Shown: positions 11,247 through 21,197, numbered from the stretch's first letter. The stretch is 34,526 nt of DNA from Thiorhodococcus drewsii AZ1 (GCF_000224065.1 NZ_AFWT01000049.1:1-34526); one strand, 5' to 3'. Numbers and translations are program-made. The notes: generated from the letters alone by a model not told the origin.

Positions 11247-12611
11247 ATGAAACTCGGTGTCGTGATTCTGGCGGCAGGTCTCGGAAAGCGGATGCGTTCC
11301 AGCCTGCCGAAGGTGCTTCATCCCTTGGCCGGCCGGCCATTGCTTCTCCATGTGTTGGACGCCGCGCGCGGCTGTGAGGCTGCGCAGGTGGTCGTCGTTC
11401 ACGGCCACGGCGGCGAGCGTGTCCAGTCCGCCTTGCAGGACGAGGAGTGCGCCTGGGCCGAGCAGGCGGAGCAGCGTGGTACAGGACATGCCCTGATCCA
11501 GGCCATGCCGCTCATGGGCGACATGGACCGGGTCATGGTGCTCTATGGCGACGTCCCGCTGATCTCACCCCAGACCCTGAGACGTTTGATCGCGACCGGT
11601 GCCGAGACCCAACTGGGTCTGCTCACGGCCGAGATGTCAGATCCGACCGGTTATGGTCGCATTCTGCGCGATGCCAACGGGTGCGTGACCCGTATCGTCG
11701 AGCAGAAGGACGCGACCCCGGATGAACGCGAGGTCCGTGAGATCAACACGGGGTTCCTGATCGCCGATCGCGCCCGCTTACAGACTTGGCTGGGACGACT
11801 CGGCAACGACAACGCCCAGGGCGAGTATTACCTGACAGACGTCATCGAGATGGCGGCCTGGGAGGGCGTGACCATCGCCACGACCCAGCCCGAGGACCTG
11901 TTCGAGGTCGCCGGCGTCAACGACCGCGTCCAGCTCGCCGAGCTCGAACGTTTCTATCAGCGTCGTGCGGCCGAGGATCTGATGCGCTCCGGCGTGACCC
12001 TGGCGGACCCGGCCCGGTTCGATCTGCGCGGTCGGCTAGAGGCCGAGCAGGATGTCTCCATCGATGTGAATGTGGTGATCGAGGGCAAGGTCAGGTTAGC
12101 CTCCGGCGTGCGCGTCGGACCCAACTGTCTGCTTCGGGATTGCGTCATCGGTCCCGGCACCGAGATTCAGGCCAACTGCGTGATCGAGCAGGCCGAGGTG
12201 GGCGCCGACGCCAGGATCGGACCCTTCGCCCGATTGCGGCCCGAGGCCAGGCTTGCCGACCAGACCCATGTCGGCAACTTCGTCGAGATCAAGAAGACCT
12301 CGGTCGGGCTAGGCAGCAAGGTCAACCACCTCACCTATCTGGGCGACGCCGAGGTGGGCGCTGGCGTGAACGTCGGCGCGGGCACCATCACCTGCAACTA
12401 CGACGGCGCCAACAAATTCAAGACCCGTATCGGCGACGGGGCCTTCATCGGCTCCAACGCCGCATTGGTCGCGCCCGTCACGGTCGGCGAGGGCGCCACC
12501 ATCGGAGCCGGCTCCGTCATCGGCAAGGACGCGCCGCCCGAGCAACTGACCGTCGCGCGCGCGCGTCAGGTTACGATTCGGGGCTGGAAGCGTCCCATCA
12601 AATCGAGCTGA
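11247..12611 (+). CDS. glmU: Bifunctional GlmU: GlcNAc-1-P uridyltransferase / GlcN-1-P acetyltransferase
   Basis: GlmU acetylates glucosamine-1-phosphate and then transfers UMP to make UDP-GlcNAc, the precursor of peptidoglycan and lipopolysaccharide. The start at 11247 is set by GGGAAGG at 11235-11241 and by the family N-terminus [16 protein letters not shown]; a frame open 105 bases further upstream is not needed. The 454-residue protein has the pyrophosphorylase motif [13 protein letters not shown] at residues 8-22. [10 protein letters not shown] and LYGDVPLI follow in the uridyltransferase domain. From about residue 250 a left-handed beta-helix of hexapeptide repeats begins. [29 protein letters not shown] and [16 protein letters not shown] mark the acetyltransferase active site. 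It is followed by glmS 67 bases on, so the two consecutive pathway enzymes are probably co-expressed. Confidence 0.97.
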   Translation: MKLGVVILAAGLGKRMRSSLPKVLHPLAGRPLLLHVLDAARGCEAAQVVVVHGHGGERVQSALQDEECAWAEQAEQRGTGHALIQAMPLMGDMDRVMVLYGDVPLISPQTLRRLIATGAETQLGLLTAEMSDPTGYGRILRDANGCVTRIVEQKDATPDEREVREINTGFLIADRARLQTWLGRLGNDNAQGEYYLTDVIEMAAWEGVTIATTQPEDLFEVAGVNDRVQLAELERFYQRRAAEDLMRSGVTLADPARFDLRGRLEAEQDVSIDVNVVIEGKVRLASGVRVGPNCLLRDCVIGPGTEIQANCVIEQAEVGADARIGPFARLRPEARLADQTHVGNFVEIKKTSVGLGSKVNHLTYLGDAEVGAGVNVGAGTITCNYDGANKFKTRIGDGAFIGSNAALVAPVTVGEGATIGAGSVIGKDAPPEQLTVARARQVTIRGWKRPIKSS

Positions 12612-12678
12612 CCGGGCGGCGTTTTCCGAACGGTTCGTTTTCTGCATTTTTTATCGATTGCTCAGTGAGAGATGTCCC

Positions 12679-14511
12679 ATGTGTGGAATCGTCGGTGCCA
12701 TTGCTCAACGTCCAGTAACCGCCATCCTCTTGGAGGGGCTGCGACGGCTCGAATATCGCGGCTATGACTCTGCCGGCATTGCCGTGCTGGCGGCTCCAGG
12801 GGAATTGAAGCGTATCCGCACGCTCGGCAAGGTCGCCCGTCTGGCCGATGAGGTGTCCGCCGATCCGCTGCTGGGCACGCTCGGAATCGCCCATACCCGT
12901 TGGGCGACCCACGGCGAGCCGGCGACCCATAATGCCCACCCCCACGTCAGTCACGATCGCTGTGCCATCGTGCACAACGGCATCGTCGAGAATCACGAGG
13001 AGTTGCGTCGCGAGCAGATCGCGGTGGGGCATGTCTTCACCTCGGAGACCGATACCGAGGTGGTGGTCCACGCCATCCATGACGTGCTGTCTGGCGGCTG
13101 CAGCCTGGTCGATGCGGTGCGCGGTGCCACGGCGCGGCTGCGCGGTGCCTATGCCTTGGGCGTGATCGACGCGCAGGATCCGGATCATCTGGTCGCGGCC
13201 CGTCAGGGCAGTCCGTTGGTGATCGGCGTCGGTTTCGGCGAGCATTTCATCGCCTCGGACGTCTTCGCACTGCTGCCGGTCACCAATCGCTTCATCTTTC
13301 TCGAAGAGGGCGACATCGCCGAGCTGACCCTGAATCGGGTGCGTATCTGGGATCGCGATGGGAATGAGGTCGAGCGCCCGGTCAAGACATCGAGTTTGGC
13401 GGTCGACGCCACCGAACGCGGCGAGTTCCGCCATTACATGCTCAAGGAGATCTTCGAGCAGCCACGTGCCATCGCCGATACCTTGGAGGGTCGATTGTCG
13501 GACAACCGGGTGCTTCCCGAGACCTTCGGCAGTCAGGCCGTTGAGCTGTTCGAGGGACTCGGAGCGGTCACCATCGTGGCCTGCGGCACCAGCTATCATG
13601 CGGCGCTGGTCGCGCGTTACTGGATCGAGTCCATCGCCGGGGTACCCTGTCAGGTGGAGGTGGCAAGCGAATACCGCTATCGCGCCCATGTGGTGCCGGA
13701 ACGGGCGCTGTTCGTGACCATCTCTCAGTCGGGCGAGACCGCCGATACGCTCGCCGCGCTGCGTCAGGCGAAGGCGTCCGGCTATACCGCGACATTGGCG
13801 ATCTGCAACGTCCCCGAGAGTTCGCTGGTGCGCGAGTCCGATCTGGTCTTCCTCACCCACGCCGGGCCCGAGATCGGTGTCGCCTCGACCAAGGCCTTCA
13901 CCACTCAGCTGGTCGCGCTGTTGCTGCTGACCCTGAACCTCGCGCGTTGCAAGGGGCTCGACAGCCAGCACGAGCAAGAGCTGGTAGGGGTCCTGCGCAC
14001 ATTGCCGAGCAAGATCGAGGAGGCGCTCGCGCTCGATGCCCCCATCGCCCGGCTGGCCGAGGAATTTGTCGACAAGCATCACACCCTTTTTCTCGGTCGT
14101 GGTGAACAATACCCCATCGCGATGGAGGGGGCCCTCAAGCTCAAGGAGATCTCCTACATCCATGCCGAGGCCTATCCGGCCGGCGAGCTCAAGCACGGAC
14201 CGCTCGCCCTGATTGACGAGCAGATGCCGGTGGTCGCGGTGGCGCCCAACAATGCACTGCTGGAAAAGCTCAAATCGAATCTGGAGGAGGTGCGCGCGCG
14301 CGGCGGTCGGCTCTATGTTTTCGCCGACTTCCAGGTCCCCATGGAGGAGTCAGATGGGGTGACGGTGATACGGTTGCCCGAGACCCACGATCTCATCGAT
14401 CCGGTCGTCTTCACGGTTCCACTGCAACTGCTGGCCTATCATGTCGCCGTGCTCAAGGGAACCGATGTCGACCAGCCGAGGAACCTCGCGAAGTCGGTAA
14501 CGGTCGAGTAA
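12679..14511 (+). CDS. glmS: Glutamine--fructose-6-phosphate aminotransferase (isomerizing)
   Basis: GlmS makes glucosamine-6-phosphate from fructose-6-phosphate and glutamine, the first committed step of amino sugar synthesis. The start is fixed at 12679 because the mature enzyme needs Cys2 as the N-terminal nucleophile ([10 protein letters not shown]); an ATG 21 bases upstream would bury it. The 610-residue protein has the Ntn glutaminase domain ([33 protein letters not shown]). Two SIS sugar-isomerase domains follow ([16 protein letters not shown] and [13 protein letters not shown], then [28 protein letters not shown]). It ends in the conserved [13 protein letters not shown]. It follows glmU. 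No glmS ribozyme-like or riboswitch-like leader is visible in the 67-base gap. Confidence 0.98.
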   Translation: MCGIVGAIAQRPVTAILLEGLRRLEYRGYDSAGIAVLAAPGELKRIRTLGKVARLADEVSADPLLGTLGIAHTRWATHGEPATHNAHPHVSHDRCAIVHNGIVENHEELRREQIAVGHVFTSETDTEVVVHAIHDVLSGGCSLVDAVRGATARLRGAYALGVIDAQDPDHLVAARQGSPLVIGVGFGEHFIASDVFALLPVTNRFIFLEEGDIAELTLNRVRIWDRDGNEVERPVKTSSLAVDATERGEFRHYMLKEIFEQPRAIADTLEGRLSDNRVLPETFGSQAVELFEGLGAVTIVACGTSYHAALVARYWIESIAGVPCQVEVASEYRYRAHVVPERALFVTISQSGETADTLAALRQAKASGYTATLAICNVPESSLVRESDLVFLTHAGPEIGVASTKAFTTQLVALLLLTLNLARCKGLDSQHEQELVGVLRTLPSKIEEALALDAPIARLAEEFVDKHHTLFLGRGEQYPIAMEGALKLKEISYIHAEAYPAGELKHGPLALIDEQMPVVAVAPNNALLEKLKSNLEEVRARGGRLYVFADFQVPMEESDGVTVIRLPETHDLIDPVVFTVPLQLLAYHVAVLKGTDVDQPRNLAKSVTVE

Positions 14512-14524
14512 AGTTGTCAACCAT

Positions 14525-14573
14525 GATCGAGGGGGGCATGGGTTTGCGACCTGGTTGGCAGTTCGCCTCGATC
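14525..14573 (+). other. Inverted repeat downstream of glmS, possible weak terminator
   Basis: GATCGAGG (14525-14532) and CCTCGATC (14566-14573) are perfect 8-base complements separated by 33 bases, and CCATTGTTTA follows. The long loop and short T-rich tail make this a poor intrinsic terminator. It is nevertheless the only candidate between glmS and the next gene. A TATACT lies at 14582-14587 and may be the -10 box for the DUF1631 gene, but no good -35 box is correctly spaced. Confidence 0.3.
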
Positions 14574-14716
14574 CCATTGTTTATACTGACGCTGGGGAGG
14601 AACCTGCTCGCGAATTCCCGGCGGCTTTAGCGATTCGAGCCCCTTGCGGCCTCCGCAGATAGAGCCAATGATCCGATCCGGGATGCCTGAATCTCAACGG
14701 CTTCACTTCCGGTCAA

Positions 14717-17131
14717 ATGCCCATCGCACACTCAATCATGGCCGACAAACAAACCTCCAACGTTGTCCCGATCGGGGGCCGAGATAGCTCCATGGCGGTG
14801 GATATCTCCGAGGATTGCGCGGCAATGCTCGCGAGCTGCCGCGATCGCCTGATCGATAGTGTAACGGCTGTTTTCATCCAGCATGCCGGCCGCGCCAACG
14901 AAGAATTCATGTTGATGGCGGACCGCGCCGCCAATTCCGAGCAGCAACAGATCTGTTTCGCCGCCTCGCAGCTGTTCGCGAGCCGTCCGCAGCACTTGCT
15001 GCAGCGGTTTCGGGTTGCCTATTGCGCCCATTTCGACGCATCCGTGCCCGGTCTCGGCGGCGGTCGTTCGCGGCGCCAGTCGGCCTTGCCGGACGAGCTG
15101 AGCCTCGTAGATCCAGACGAATTCGAGCAGGATCTCGCCATCAGCAAGCTGTCGGCTCGGGCGGCCTTCAATTGTTCGCAGCAGCTGGTCGCGCTCGATC
15201 GTCGGCTCGCTGCCTTGATGCGGGTCCAACGGATCGGGCAGGACGACAACCCGCTCCATCCCGGCAGTCTCTACAAATCCATGCTCGCAGCCCTGACTGA
15301 GATGGATATCGAGCGCCCGGTGGCCCTGGCCATCCTGCAGTCGTTCGAGCGTCAGACGGCGGCCGAGCTGCCAGGCGTCTATGCCGGTCTCAACCGCTTC
15401 CTCGCCCAGTCCGGCATTCTACCGACCATGTCGACCGACACGCCTCAGGAGTTCACCAGACCCGATGGTGGCGGAGGCGGTGGTGGATACGGTGCGTCGT
15501 CGGCAGGCGGTGGCGGATCGGCTCAGTCAAGCGTCGGTTTCTCGTCCAACTATGCCCAGGCGCCGTCTGGGGATGGACTCCAGACGGGCGGTGAGGATCT
15601 CTTCAGCCAGTTGCTGCAGGTGCTCAAGTCGGCGGCCTCCATGGGCTCTCCAGCGGGGGCGTCTGCTCCCGGCTATGCGCCCGGACCTTCGCCCTCGATG
15701 CAGGGTGTGGCGATGCCGGGTGGCATGCCAGGCGCTCCCGCTCAATCCATGGGCGTGCAGCAGCTGGTCGATGCGCTCGGTACCTTGCAGCGCGGGCCGA
15801 TGGAGCCGGGAGCCATGGCCGGCATGGGGCCGAATCGGCTCGACCCTCAGGGCTTCAATGTCCTGCAGCAGATCCGCTCGACCCCCATGGCGAGTTGGTC
15901 GCATCCCACCGATGCCATGACCATCGACATCGTGTCGATGCTGTTCGACGCCATCTTCAACGATCCCGATCTGTCCTCGACCATGCGTGCCGAGATCGCC
16001 AAGCTGCAGATCCCGGTCCTCAAGGTGGCGCTGCTCGACAAGAGCTTTTTCTCGGACCGCAAGCATCCGGCCCGTCGTCTGCTCGACGCGATCGCCAATT
16101 CGGGCATCGGTCGCAGCGATCACGACGAGCCGAGGTTGGTCGCCAAGATCGCCTCGATCGTCGAGTCCGTGGTCAAGGGGTTCGATTCGGATGTCCAGAT
16201 CTTTGCCTCCCAGCTTCAGAAGCTCGAAGAGTTCCTAAGCGACGAGGAGGTGAGGGCACGGGACAAGGCGACCCAGATGGTCGGTCAACTGGAGGTCCGC
16301 GAACGCAAGGAGATCGCTCCCGCCCGCGCCACCTCCGAGATCGAGACCCGGATCAATCGGCGTAATCTACCGCCGCTGATTGCCGACTTCCTCACCCTTC
16401 ACTGGCGTCTGGTGCTGATCGAGGTCTTCGCGCGTGCCGGTGACTCGAGTGGTGATTGGTCCGAGGCCCTGCGTCTGATGGACGAGCTCATCTGGAGCGT
16501 TCAGCCTAAGCAGGGCTCGCAGGATCGCGATCGCTTGCTCGTTCTGCTGCCCGATATGCTCAAGCGATTGCGAAGCGGTTTGGCGCGCATCGACCAGGAA
16601 GGCTCTTGGGACGCCTTCTTCACCGAACTCATCAGGCTCCACATGGCGGCCATGCACAAGGACGCGTCGTCCGATCCGGCGATGCCGTCCGGACAGTCGC
16701 CGATCAAGTCGGCCGAGTGGTCGGAGGTGCGGCTTCCACCGAGCGCAGCGCCGGCGAGCCCGTCTCCCGAGCCTGAGCGTCGTTCCACCGAGGCTGGGGT
16801 TGCCGAATCGGATCCTCAGCTCAAGCTGGTGCAGGCGCTGGAGGTGGGGGCCTGGGTCGAGTTCCAGAGCTTTCGCGGAACCCGTAATACGCTACGGCTG
16901 AACTGGGTCAGCGAGTTCAAGCGGGTCTATCTCTTCACCAACCGCCAGGGCGAGAACGCCATGACCCTGGCCGCCACCAGTTTCGCTGAACATCTACGCA
17001 AGGGAACCGCGCGTCTGCTCAGCCAGAATCCGCTGACCGATCGTGCCGTGGCCCATGTCCTGGAGAAGGTCGGTCCGCCATCCGACGAACCAAAAGGGGG
17101 ATCTCGCTCTCCAGGCTATGCTTGGGAGTGA
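14717..17131 (+). CDS. DUF1631 family protein
   Basis: This 804-residue protein of unknown biochemical function belongs, by its overall pattern, to the DUF1631 family of large proteobacterial cytoplasmic proteins. The N-terminal ~240 residues are helical (for example ISKLSARAAFNCSQQLVALDRRLAAL). Residues ~245-390 form a low-complexity linker rich in Gly, Ser, Pro and Met (GGGGGYGASSAGGGG, then MQGVAMPGGMPGAPAQSMG). A long conserved helical block (~395-640) follows. The C-terminal ~100 residues (EVGAWVEFQSFRGTRNTLRLNWVSEFKRVYLFTNRQG) read like a small beta-barrel. No signal peptide or membrane segment is seen. No clear ribosome-binding site is present, and ATG 14738 is an alternative start. 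Its last 113 bases overlap the convergent epimerase gene. Confidence 0.85.
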   Translation: MPIAHSIMADKQTSNVVPIGGRDSSMAVDISEDCAAMLASCRDRLIDSVTAVFIQHAGRANEEFMLMADRAANSEQQQICFAASQLFASRPQHLLQRFRVAYCAHFDASVPGLGGGRSRRQSALPDELSLVDPDEFEQDLAISKLSARAAFNCSQQLVALDRRLAALMRVQRIGQDDNPLHPGSLYKSMLAALTEMDIERPVALAILQSFERQTAAELPGVYAGLNRFLAQSGILPTMSTDTPQEFTRPDGGGGGGGYGASSAGGGGSAQSSVGFSSNYAQAPSGDGLQTGGEDLFSQLLQVLKSAASMGSPAGASAPGYAPGPSPSMQGVAMPGGMPGAPAQSMGVQQLVDALGTLQRGPMEPGAMAGMGPNRLDPQGFNVLQQIRSTPMASWSHPTDAMTIDIVSMLFDAIFNDPDLSSTMRAEIAKLQIPVLKVALLDKSFFSDRKHPARRLLDAIANSGIGRSDHDEPRLVAKIASIVESVVKGFDSDVQIFASQLQKLEEFLSDEEVRARDKATQMVGQLEVRERKEIAPARATSEIETRINRRNLPPLIADFLTLHWRLVLIEVFARAGDSSGDWSEALRLMDELIWSVQPKQGSQDRDRLLVLLPDMLKRLRSGLARIDQEGSWDAFFTELIRLHMAAMHKDASSDPAMPSGQSPIKSAEWSEVRLPPSAAPASPSPEPERRSTEAGVAESDPQLKLVQALEVGAWVEFQSFRGTRNTLRLNWVSEFKRVYLFTNRQGENAMTLAATSFAEHLRKGTARLLSQNPLTDRAVAHVLEKVGPPSDEPKGGSRSPGYAWE

Positions 17132-18116
17132 ATCCGAGCCCGCGTTCCAGCTTGCCGGATGAATACCAGGCATCTCCGGCCAGCTTGGAGAGCCCGTCGA
17201 GTGTGAGCGGCATCCGCCGTCCCAGCAGCCTTTCACCAGCCGATCCGACCGCCGCTGCCGCCTTCAGCATCCAGAACGGCACCGACCAGGCTGGGATCGG
17301 TCGCCCGAGCGCGAGCCGGATGCGTTCGTAGATCCAGCGGGTCGAATAGGTTCGGCCATCCGTCACACAGTAGGTTTCTCCCGCGCTGTTCGGGTGTTCC
17401 GCGACGAGCAAAATCCCCGCGATCACGTCCTCGATATGGACCGCCGAGCGGCGGTTCTCGATGCGTGGCCAGGGCGGGAAGCGTCCACGGGCAACCGCTT
17501 CGATCATGCGGACGATGTTCCCCTCGCGACCGAGCCCATAGACCATCGGCAGACGCAGCACGCTCGCCGTTATTCCAGCCTTGTCTCCGAAGTCGAAAAC
17601 CGCACGTTCGGCGGTGAGCTTGGCTTGGCCATAGAGCGTGTCGGGTTCGGGCGGCGCGTCTTCGTCGGCCGGTCGGCCCATCGCTCCGATCTTGTCGCCC
17701 ATCGCCTTGATCGTGCTGACGTAGAGAATCCGTTCCAGCCGTGCGCCGCCGAGTCCTGAGGCGTCGAGCTGCGACAGCAGGTTGCGGGTGCCCTCGGCCG
17801 TGACCGACCAGTGGCCGGGCGCGTTGTAGAGATCGGGCTCGTCGGGTCGCGGCGCATAGCTGGCCAGATGGAACAGGGTCTGGATACCCTCGCCGACAGT
17901 CGCCAGGGTGTCGCGGTCCGCCAGGTCGCCGACACGGATCTCGACCCTGCCGTCCGGCCAGAGCCGTTGTGCGGCCTCAGGCGAGCGCGTCAGAACCACG
18001 ACCGAGGCACTGCGGTTCAGAAGCTCATCGACCAAGGCGCGTCCGACCCGTCCGGTCGCGCCCGTGACCAGGATCTTGCCCAGCGGCGATGCCCCGGCTT
18101 GCGTCATGGTGCTCAC
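17019..18116 (-). CDS. NAD-dependent epimerase/dehydratase (extended SDR)
   Basis: This is a probable nucleotide-sugar or sterol-type extended short-chain dehydrogenase. The 365-residue protein has the NAD-binding motif TGATGRVG at about residues 18-25, HLASYAP (60s-80s region), STIKAMG, and the catalytic LYGQAKL (Tyr-x-x-x-Lys). The GTG start at 18116 overlaps the TGA of the upstream glycosyltransferase gene (GTGA), which favours translational coupling; ATG 18107 is an alternative start. The last ~37 codons run into the convergent DUF1631 gene. That tail (RPSPGHGPRHDRSADSG) does not look like the family's usual end, so the stop may have been lost and read-through gained. Its substrate is unknown; the neighbouring glycosyltransferases suggest surface polysaccharide synthesis. 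Confidence 0.85.
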   Translation of the reverse strand: MSTMTQAGASPLGKILVTGATGRVGRALVDELLNRSASVVVLTRSPEAAQRLWPDGRVEIRVGDLADRDTLATVGEGIQTLFHLASYAPRPDEPDLYNAPGHWSVTAEGTRNLLSQLDASGLGGARLERILYVSTIKAMGDKIGAMGRPADEDAPPEPDTLYGQAKLTAERAVFDFGDKAGITASVLRLPMVYGLGREGNIVRMIEAVARGRFPPWPRIENRRSAVHIEDVIAGILLVAEHPNSAGETYCVTDGRTYSTRWIYERIRLALGRPIPAWSVPFWMLKAAAAVGSAGERLLGRRMPLTLDGLSKLAGDAWYSSGKLERGLGFTPKHSLESEIPLLVRRMADRPSPGHGPRHDRSADSG

Positions 18117-19021
18117 TCTGTGCCCCGTCGGACACGCCAGGTGCGCGGCCCGAGGACCAGGGTTTTGAGCAGCATGTGCGCCCGGATACCGAAGATGACC
18201 AGCAGGCTGAAGGGACGCGGATAGCGCGCGTACTGAAACTTGCGGAAGAAACGCTCCATCCCTCGGTGCTTGTGGCGCTCGACCGCCAGCGGTCTTGCGG
18301 TGCTACAGGCGCCCTTGTGGTGGACGACGCGTGCGTCTGGGACCAGCGCGATCTTCCAGCCGGCGCGATGGAAGCGCACGAACCAGTCCAGATCCTCGCA
18401 GTGCAGGAAATAGCCTTCGTCCAACGGACCGACCTCATCCAGTGCGCGTCGACGCACGAACATGAAGGATCCCGAGATCGCCTCGACCTCGACCGGTACG
18501 GTCGGCAGGGGCTCGTTCTGGTGGTTGAGTGTCCGTCCACCGCCTCCAGGCAGGAGACGGTCCAGGTGCAGGATGCGTTTGAGGGCGATCCAGGGATCCG
18601 GGATCGAGCGCCGACAGGCGACCTGCTCGCTACCGTCCGGGTTCAGGACCAGACAGCCGGACATGCCTACATCGGGACGCTGGTCCATGAAGTCGGCCAT
18701 TCGCGTCAGTGTGTCGCCATCGACCAGACAGTCCGGGTTGAGGAACAGCAGATATTCGGCCCGAGCGAACGAGAGGGCGCGATTGTTGGCCTTGGCGAAT
18801 CCCAGGTTCTCGCCATTTTCGAGGATCATCAGACGGGTGTCGTCGGCCCTGTATGCGAGTTGCTCCAGACTGGCGTCGTGCGAGCCGTTGTCACTGACGA
18901 TGAGTTCGACCGGAAGGTTGGAGTCGAGGACGGCCGAGACGCATTCGGCCAGCAGTGGACCGGCGTTGTAGTTGACGACGATGACCGAGACGCGGGGCGC
19001 CGACGTGGGTCCATGGTTCAT
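18113..19021 (-). CDS. Family 2 glycosyltransferase (rhamnosyltransferase-like)
   Basis: This enzyme probably transfers a sugar, perhaps rhamnose, to a growing surface glycan on the cytoplasmic side of the membrane. The 302-residue protein has the GT-A fold start VSVIVVNYNAGPLLAECV, the nucleotide-binding VSDNGSHD, and the donor/metal site FLNPDC, a variant of the DxD motif typical of WbbL-like enzymes. The acceptor/catalytic CEDLDWFVRFHRAGW lies near residue 215. A hydrophobic C-terminal segment (PFSLLVIFGIRAHMLLKTLVLG) may sit at the membrane. The ATG (19021) overlaps the stop of the upstream gene as ATGA, and its own stop overlaps the epimerase GTG. The long minus-strand frame reading in from further upstream is antisense to nothing and only its last 302 codons are this gene. 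Confidence 0.9.
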   Translation of the reverse strand: MNHGPTSAPRVSVIVVNYNAGPLLAECVSAVLDSNLPVELIVSDNGSHDASLEQLAYRADDTRLMILENGENLGFAKANNRALSFARAEYLLFLNPDCLVDGDTLTRMADFMDQRPDVGMSGCLVLNPDGSEQVACRRSIPDPWIALKRILHLDRLLPGGGGRTLNHQNEPLPTVPVEVEAISGSFMFVRRRALDEVGPLDEGYFLHCEDLDWFVRFHRAGWKIALVPDARVVHHKGACSTARPLAVERHKHRGMERFFRKFQYARYPRPFSLLVIFGIRAHMLLKTLVLGPRTWRVRRGTE

Positions 19022-21135
19022 GGGTTGGTCTCTTCCAGGCCGAGCGCCGAGCGCAGTGCGCGCTCGGCGGCGGCGAAGCCGAAATGGCGCTCCATCACCT
19101 CCAGTCCGCCGTCCGAGAGTCGCGTCCAGAGGGCGTCGTCCCGGTAGAGCTGGACCACCGCGTTTGCGAAGTCGACCGGGGTATCGGCGATGAGGATCGA
19201 GTCGCCGTCGCGCAGATGCATGCCCTCGGCGGCGATGCTGGTCGCCACCACCGGGAGTCCGTGGGCGAGGCTTTGGTTGACCTTGCCCTTGACCCCCGCA
19301 CCATAGCGCAGCGGGGCCACCGAGATGCGGCAGTCGGCCAGGTAGTCCGTCACGTCGGGCACGTAGCCGAGGATCTCGACGCCCTGTCCGGCGCACTCTA
19401 CGACCTCGGGCGGCGGATCGGTTCCGATGATCTTGAGTCGCGCATCCGGCAGTTCCGCACGCACCAGCGGCAGGATCTCTTTGCAGAAATAGATGACCGC
19501 GTCGCTGTTCGGTGGATGGGCGAAGGCGCCGATGAAGAGCAGGTCGCGACGCTGCTCGGGCGGCTTGGCCGAGCCGAAGATGCGATGGATGTTGGAGACC
19601 AGTCGTACCTCGACGTCCGGTGCCTCCTCGGCCAGGAGCGCGCGCTCGGTCTCGCTCACCACCAGGGTCAGATCGGCCTGTCGCATCAGATCCAGCTCTT
19701 GGCGTTTGCGCATCTCGGCGACCAGATGTGTGGCCCGATCTCCCTTGAGTTCGGCCAGACGGCGCTCGCGCAGGAAATGCAGGTCGACCGTGTCGAATAG
19801 GATGCGGGCCGCCGTGCAGTGACGGCGGACGGCCTTCATGGTCTGGGCGGCCGCATCGGCTCGACTCAGGAGCACCAGATCGTAGTCCCGTCCGTAGCGC
19901 GCCAGATGGCGGGCGATGCTCCGAATGTAGGGACGGTAGAGCACCTCGATGCCGATGCGTTGCAGGTCGGAGACATAGGGTTGAGGGGCCTCCAGGTTCG
20001 CGGCGGCGAAGGTGACCTTGTAGCCGAGCCCCTGGAGGATGCGGAACAGGTTGAGCATCCGCAGCGAGCCGGATTCGCGATCCGGGGTGACCATGTAGTT
20101 GTCGACGATCAGCGCGCGGCGCGCGACCTGACGCTCGCGCGCACGGTCGATATCCTGGTCGCGTGGACCGAATGTGGCGAGCACCGCTCCCCAGCGTTCG
20201 CGGAAGGTCTCGGCATGGAGTCGCTGGAAGCGTTTGAGTCCGGTTTCTGCGTCCGCGTCGCGTCCGGCGGTGATGCCCTCGAAATGCACTACATGGGACA
20301 ACGGCTGGTAATAGACCACGTGCCCCGTGGCGCGCACGCGGAAGGCGAGGTCCGTGTCTTCGTAGTAGGCCGGGGCAAATGCCGGATCGAATCCGCCCAG
20401 TTGGCGGAAGAGATCGGCCCGAATCGCCAGCGCGGCGCCCGAGCAATAGTCGACGGCCCTCAGATAGCTGTACTCGGGCCGGTTGGGGTCGTCCAGATGG
20501 CCGTAATTCCAGGCCGAGCCGTCCTCGAAGAGGATGCCGCCCGCCTCCTGCAGTCGTCCATCCGGGTAGACGAGACGGCTGCCGACGATTCCCGCGTTCG
20601 GGAAGTCCTCGAAGGTGCGGATCAAAGACTCCAGCCAGCCCGACTGAACCTGGGTGTCGTTGTTGAGGAAGACGAGGATCTCGCCCCGCGCCGCCTCCGC
20701 GCCCCGATTGCAGGTTCCGACGAAGCCGAGGTTTTCATCGTTGCGGATCAGTCTGACACCCGGATAGTGCGCTAGACGCTCCGAGGTGCCGTCAGTCGAG
20801 GCATCGTCGACCAGGATGACCTCGAAAGTGGCCTCGTTTTGAGTGAGCGCCAAGGCTGCCAGGCAGTGATGGGTATAGGCGAACTGATCGTGGACCGGCA
20901 CCACGACCGAGATCCGAGGTTGCTCCTCCCCTCGCAGGTCGACGGGCGCCAAGGGTTCGGAGAAGGCCAGCAGTCTTGGCGGTCCCTCGATCGCGAGCGG
21001 GGTGGTGTGTAGTCGGCGCTTGAGCTTGCGCAGCAGCACTCCGCCGCCCTCGGTGCGAAGCACATGGATGGCGCGCGGAAGATACCTCAGGGCGACGGTA
21101 AAGAAGCTCTGGTCGGATGTCGGCATGCGGGTCAT
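19018..21135 (-). CDS. Two-domain glycosyltransferase (GT2 fused to GT4)
   Basis: This 705-residue enzyme carries two glycosyltransferase modules. Residues ~74-300 are a GT-A fold GT2 domain (ISVVVPVHDQF, VILVDDASTDGT, FLNNDTQVQSGWLESL, and YYEDTDLAFRVRATG). Residues ~345-700 are a GT-B fold domain of GT4/GT1 type (LLFIGAFAHPPNSDAV, LKIIGTDPPPEVV, VAPLRYGAGVKGKVNQSLAHGLPVVAT). The first ~70 residues are basic and may contact the membrane. The start at 21135 has GGGAG about 9 bases upstream; ATG 21126 is possible. Such fusions are common in O-antigen and capsule clusters and could add two sugars in sequence. The downstream glycosyltransferase overlaps by ATGA. Donor and acceptor are unknown. 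Confidence 0.9.
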   Translation of the reverse strand: MTRMPTSDQSFFTVALRYLPRAIHVLRTEGGGVLLRKLKRRLHTTPLAIEGPPRLLAFSEPLAPVDLRGEEQPRISVVVPVHDQFAYTHHCLAALALTQNEATFEVILVDDASTDGTSERLAHYPGVRLIRNDENLGFVGTCNRGAEAARGEILVFLNNDTQVQSGWLESLIRTFEDFPNAGIVGSRLVYPDGRLQEAGGILFEDGSAWNYGHLDDPNRPEYSYLRAVDYCSGAALAIRADLFRQLGGFDPAFAPAYYEDTDLAFRVRATGHVVYYQPLSHVVHFEGITAGRDADAETGLKRFQRLHAETFRERWGAVLATFGPRDQDIDRARERQVARRALIVDNYMVTPDRESGSLRMLNLFRILQGLGYKVTFAAANLEAPQPYVSDLQRIGIEVLYRPYIRSIARHLARYGRDYDLVLLSRADAAAQTMKAVRRHCTAARILFDTVDLHFLRERRLAELKGDRATHLVAEMRKRQELDLMRQADLTLVVSETERALLAEEAPDVEVRLVSNIHRIFGSAKPPEQRRDLLFIGAFAHPPNSDAVIYFCKEILPLVRAELPDARLKIIGTDPPPEVVECAGQGVEILGYVPDVTDYLADCRISVAPLRYGAGVKGKVNQSLAHGLPVVATSIAAEGMHLRDGDSILIADTPVDFANAVVQLYRDDALWTRLSDGGLEVMERHFGFAAAERALRSALGLEETNP

Positions 21136-21197
21136 TCAGTCGCGCTCCCTGGGCCGTGAGCGGCGCCTTGGCGAGGGTGTCTTCTCGGTCACCTCTC

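Noticed and set aside
14555-14587. TTGGCA / TATACT as a promoter for the DUF1631 gene
   Set aside because: The spacer is 21 bases, too long for sigma70. The -10 box alone is mentioned with the neighbouring inverted repeat.
18113-20446. 777-codon minus-strand frame
   Set aside because: Its first ~470 codons are out of frame inside the GT2-GT4 fusion gene and rich in Arg/Pro. Only the last 302 codons are a gene.
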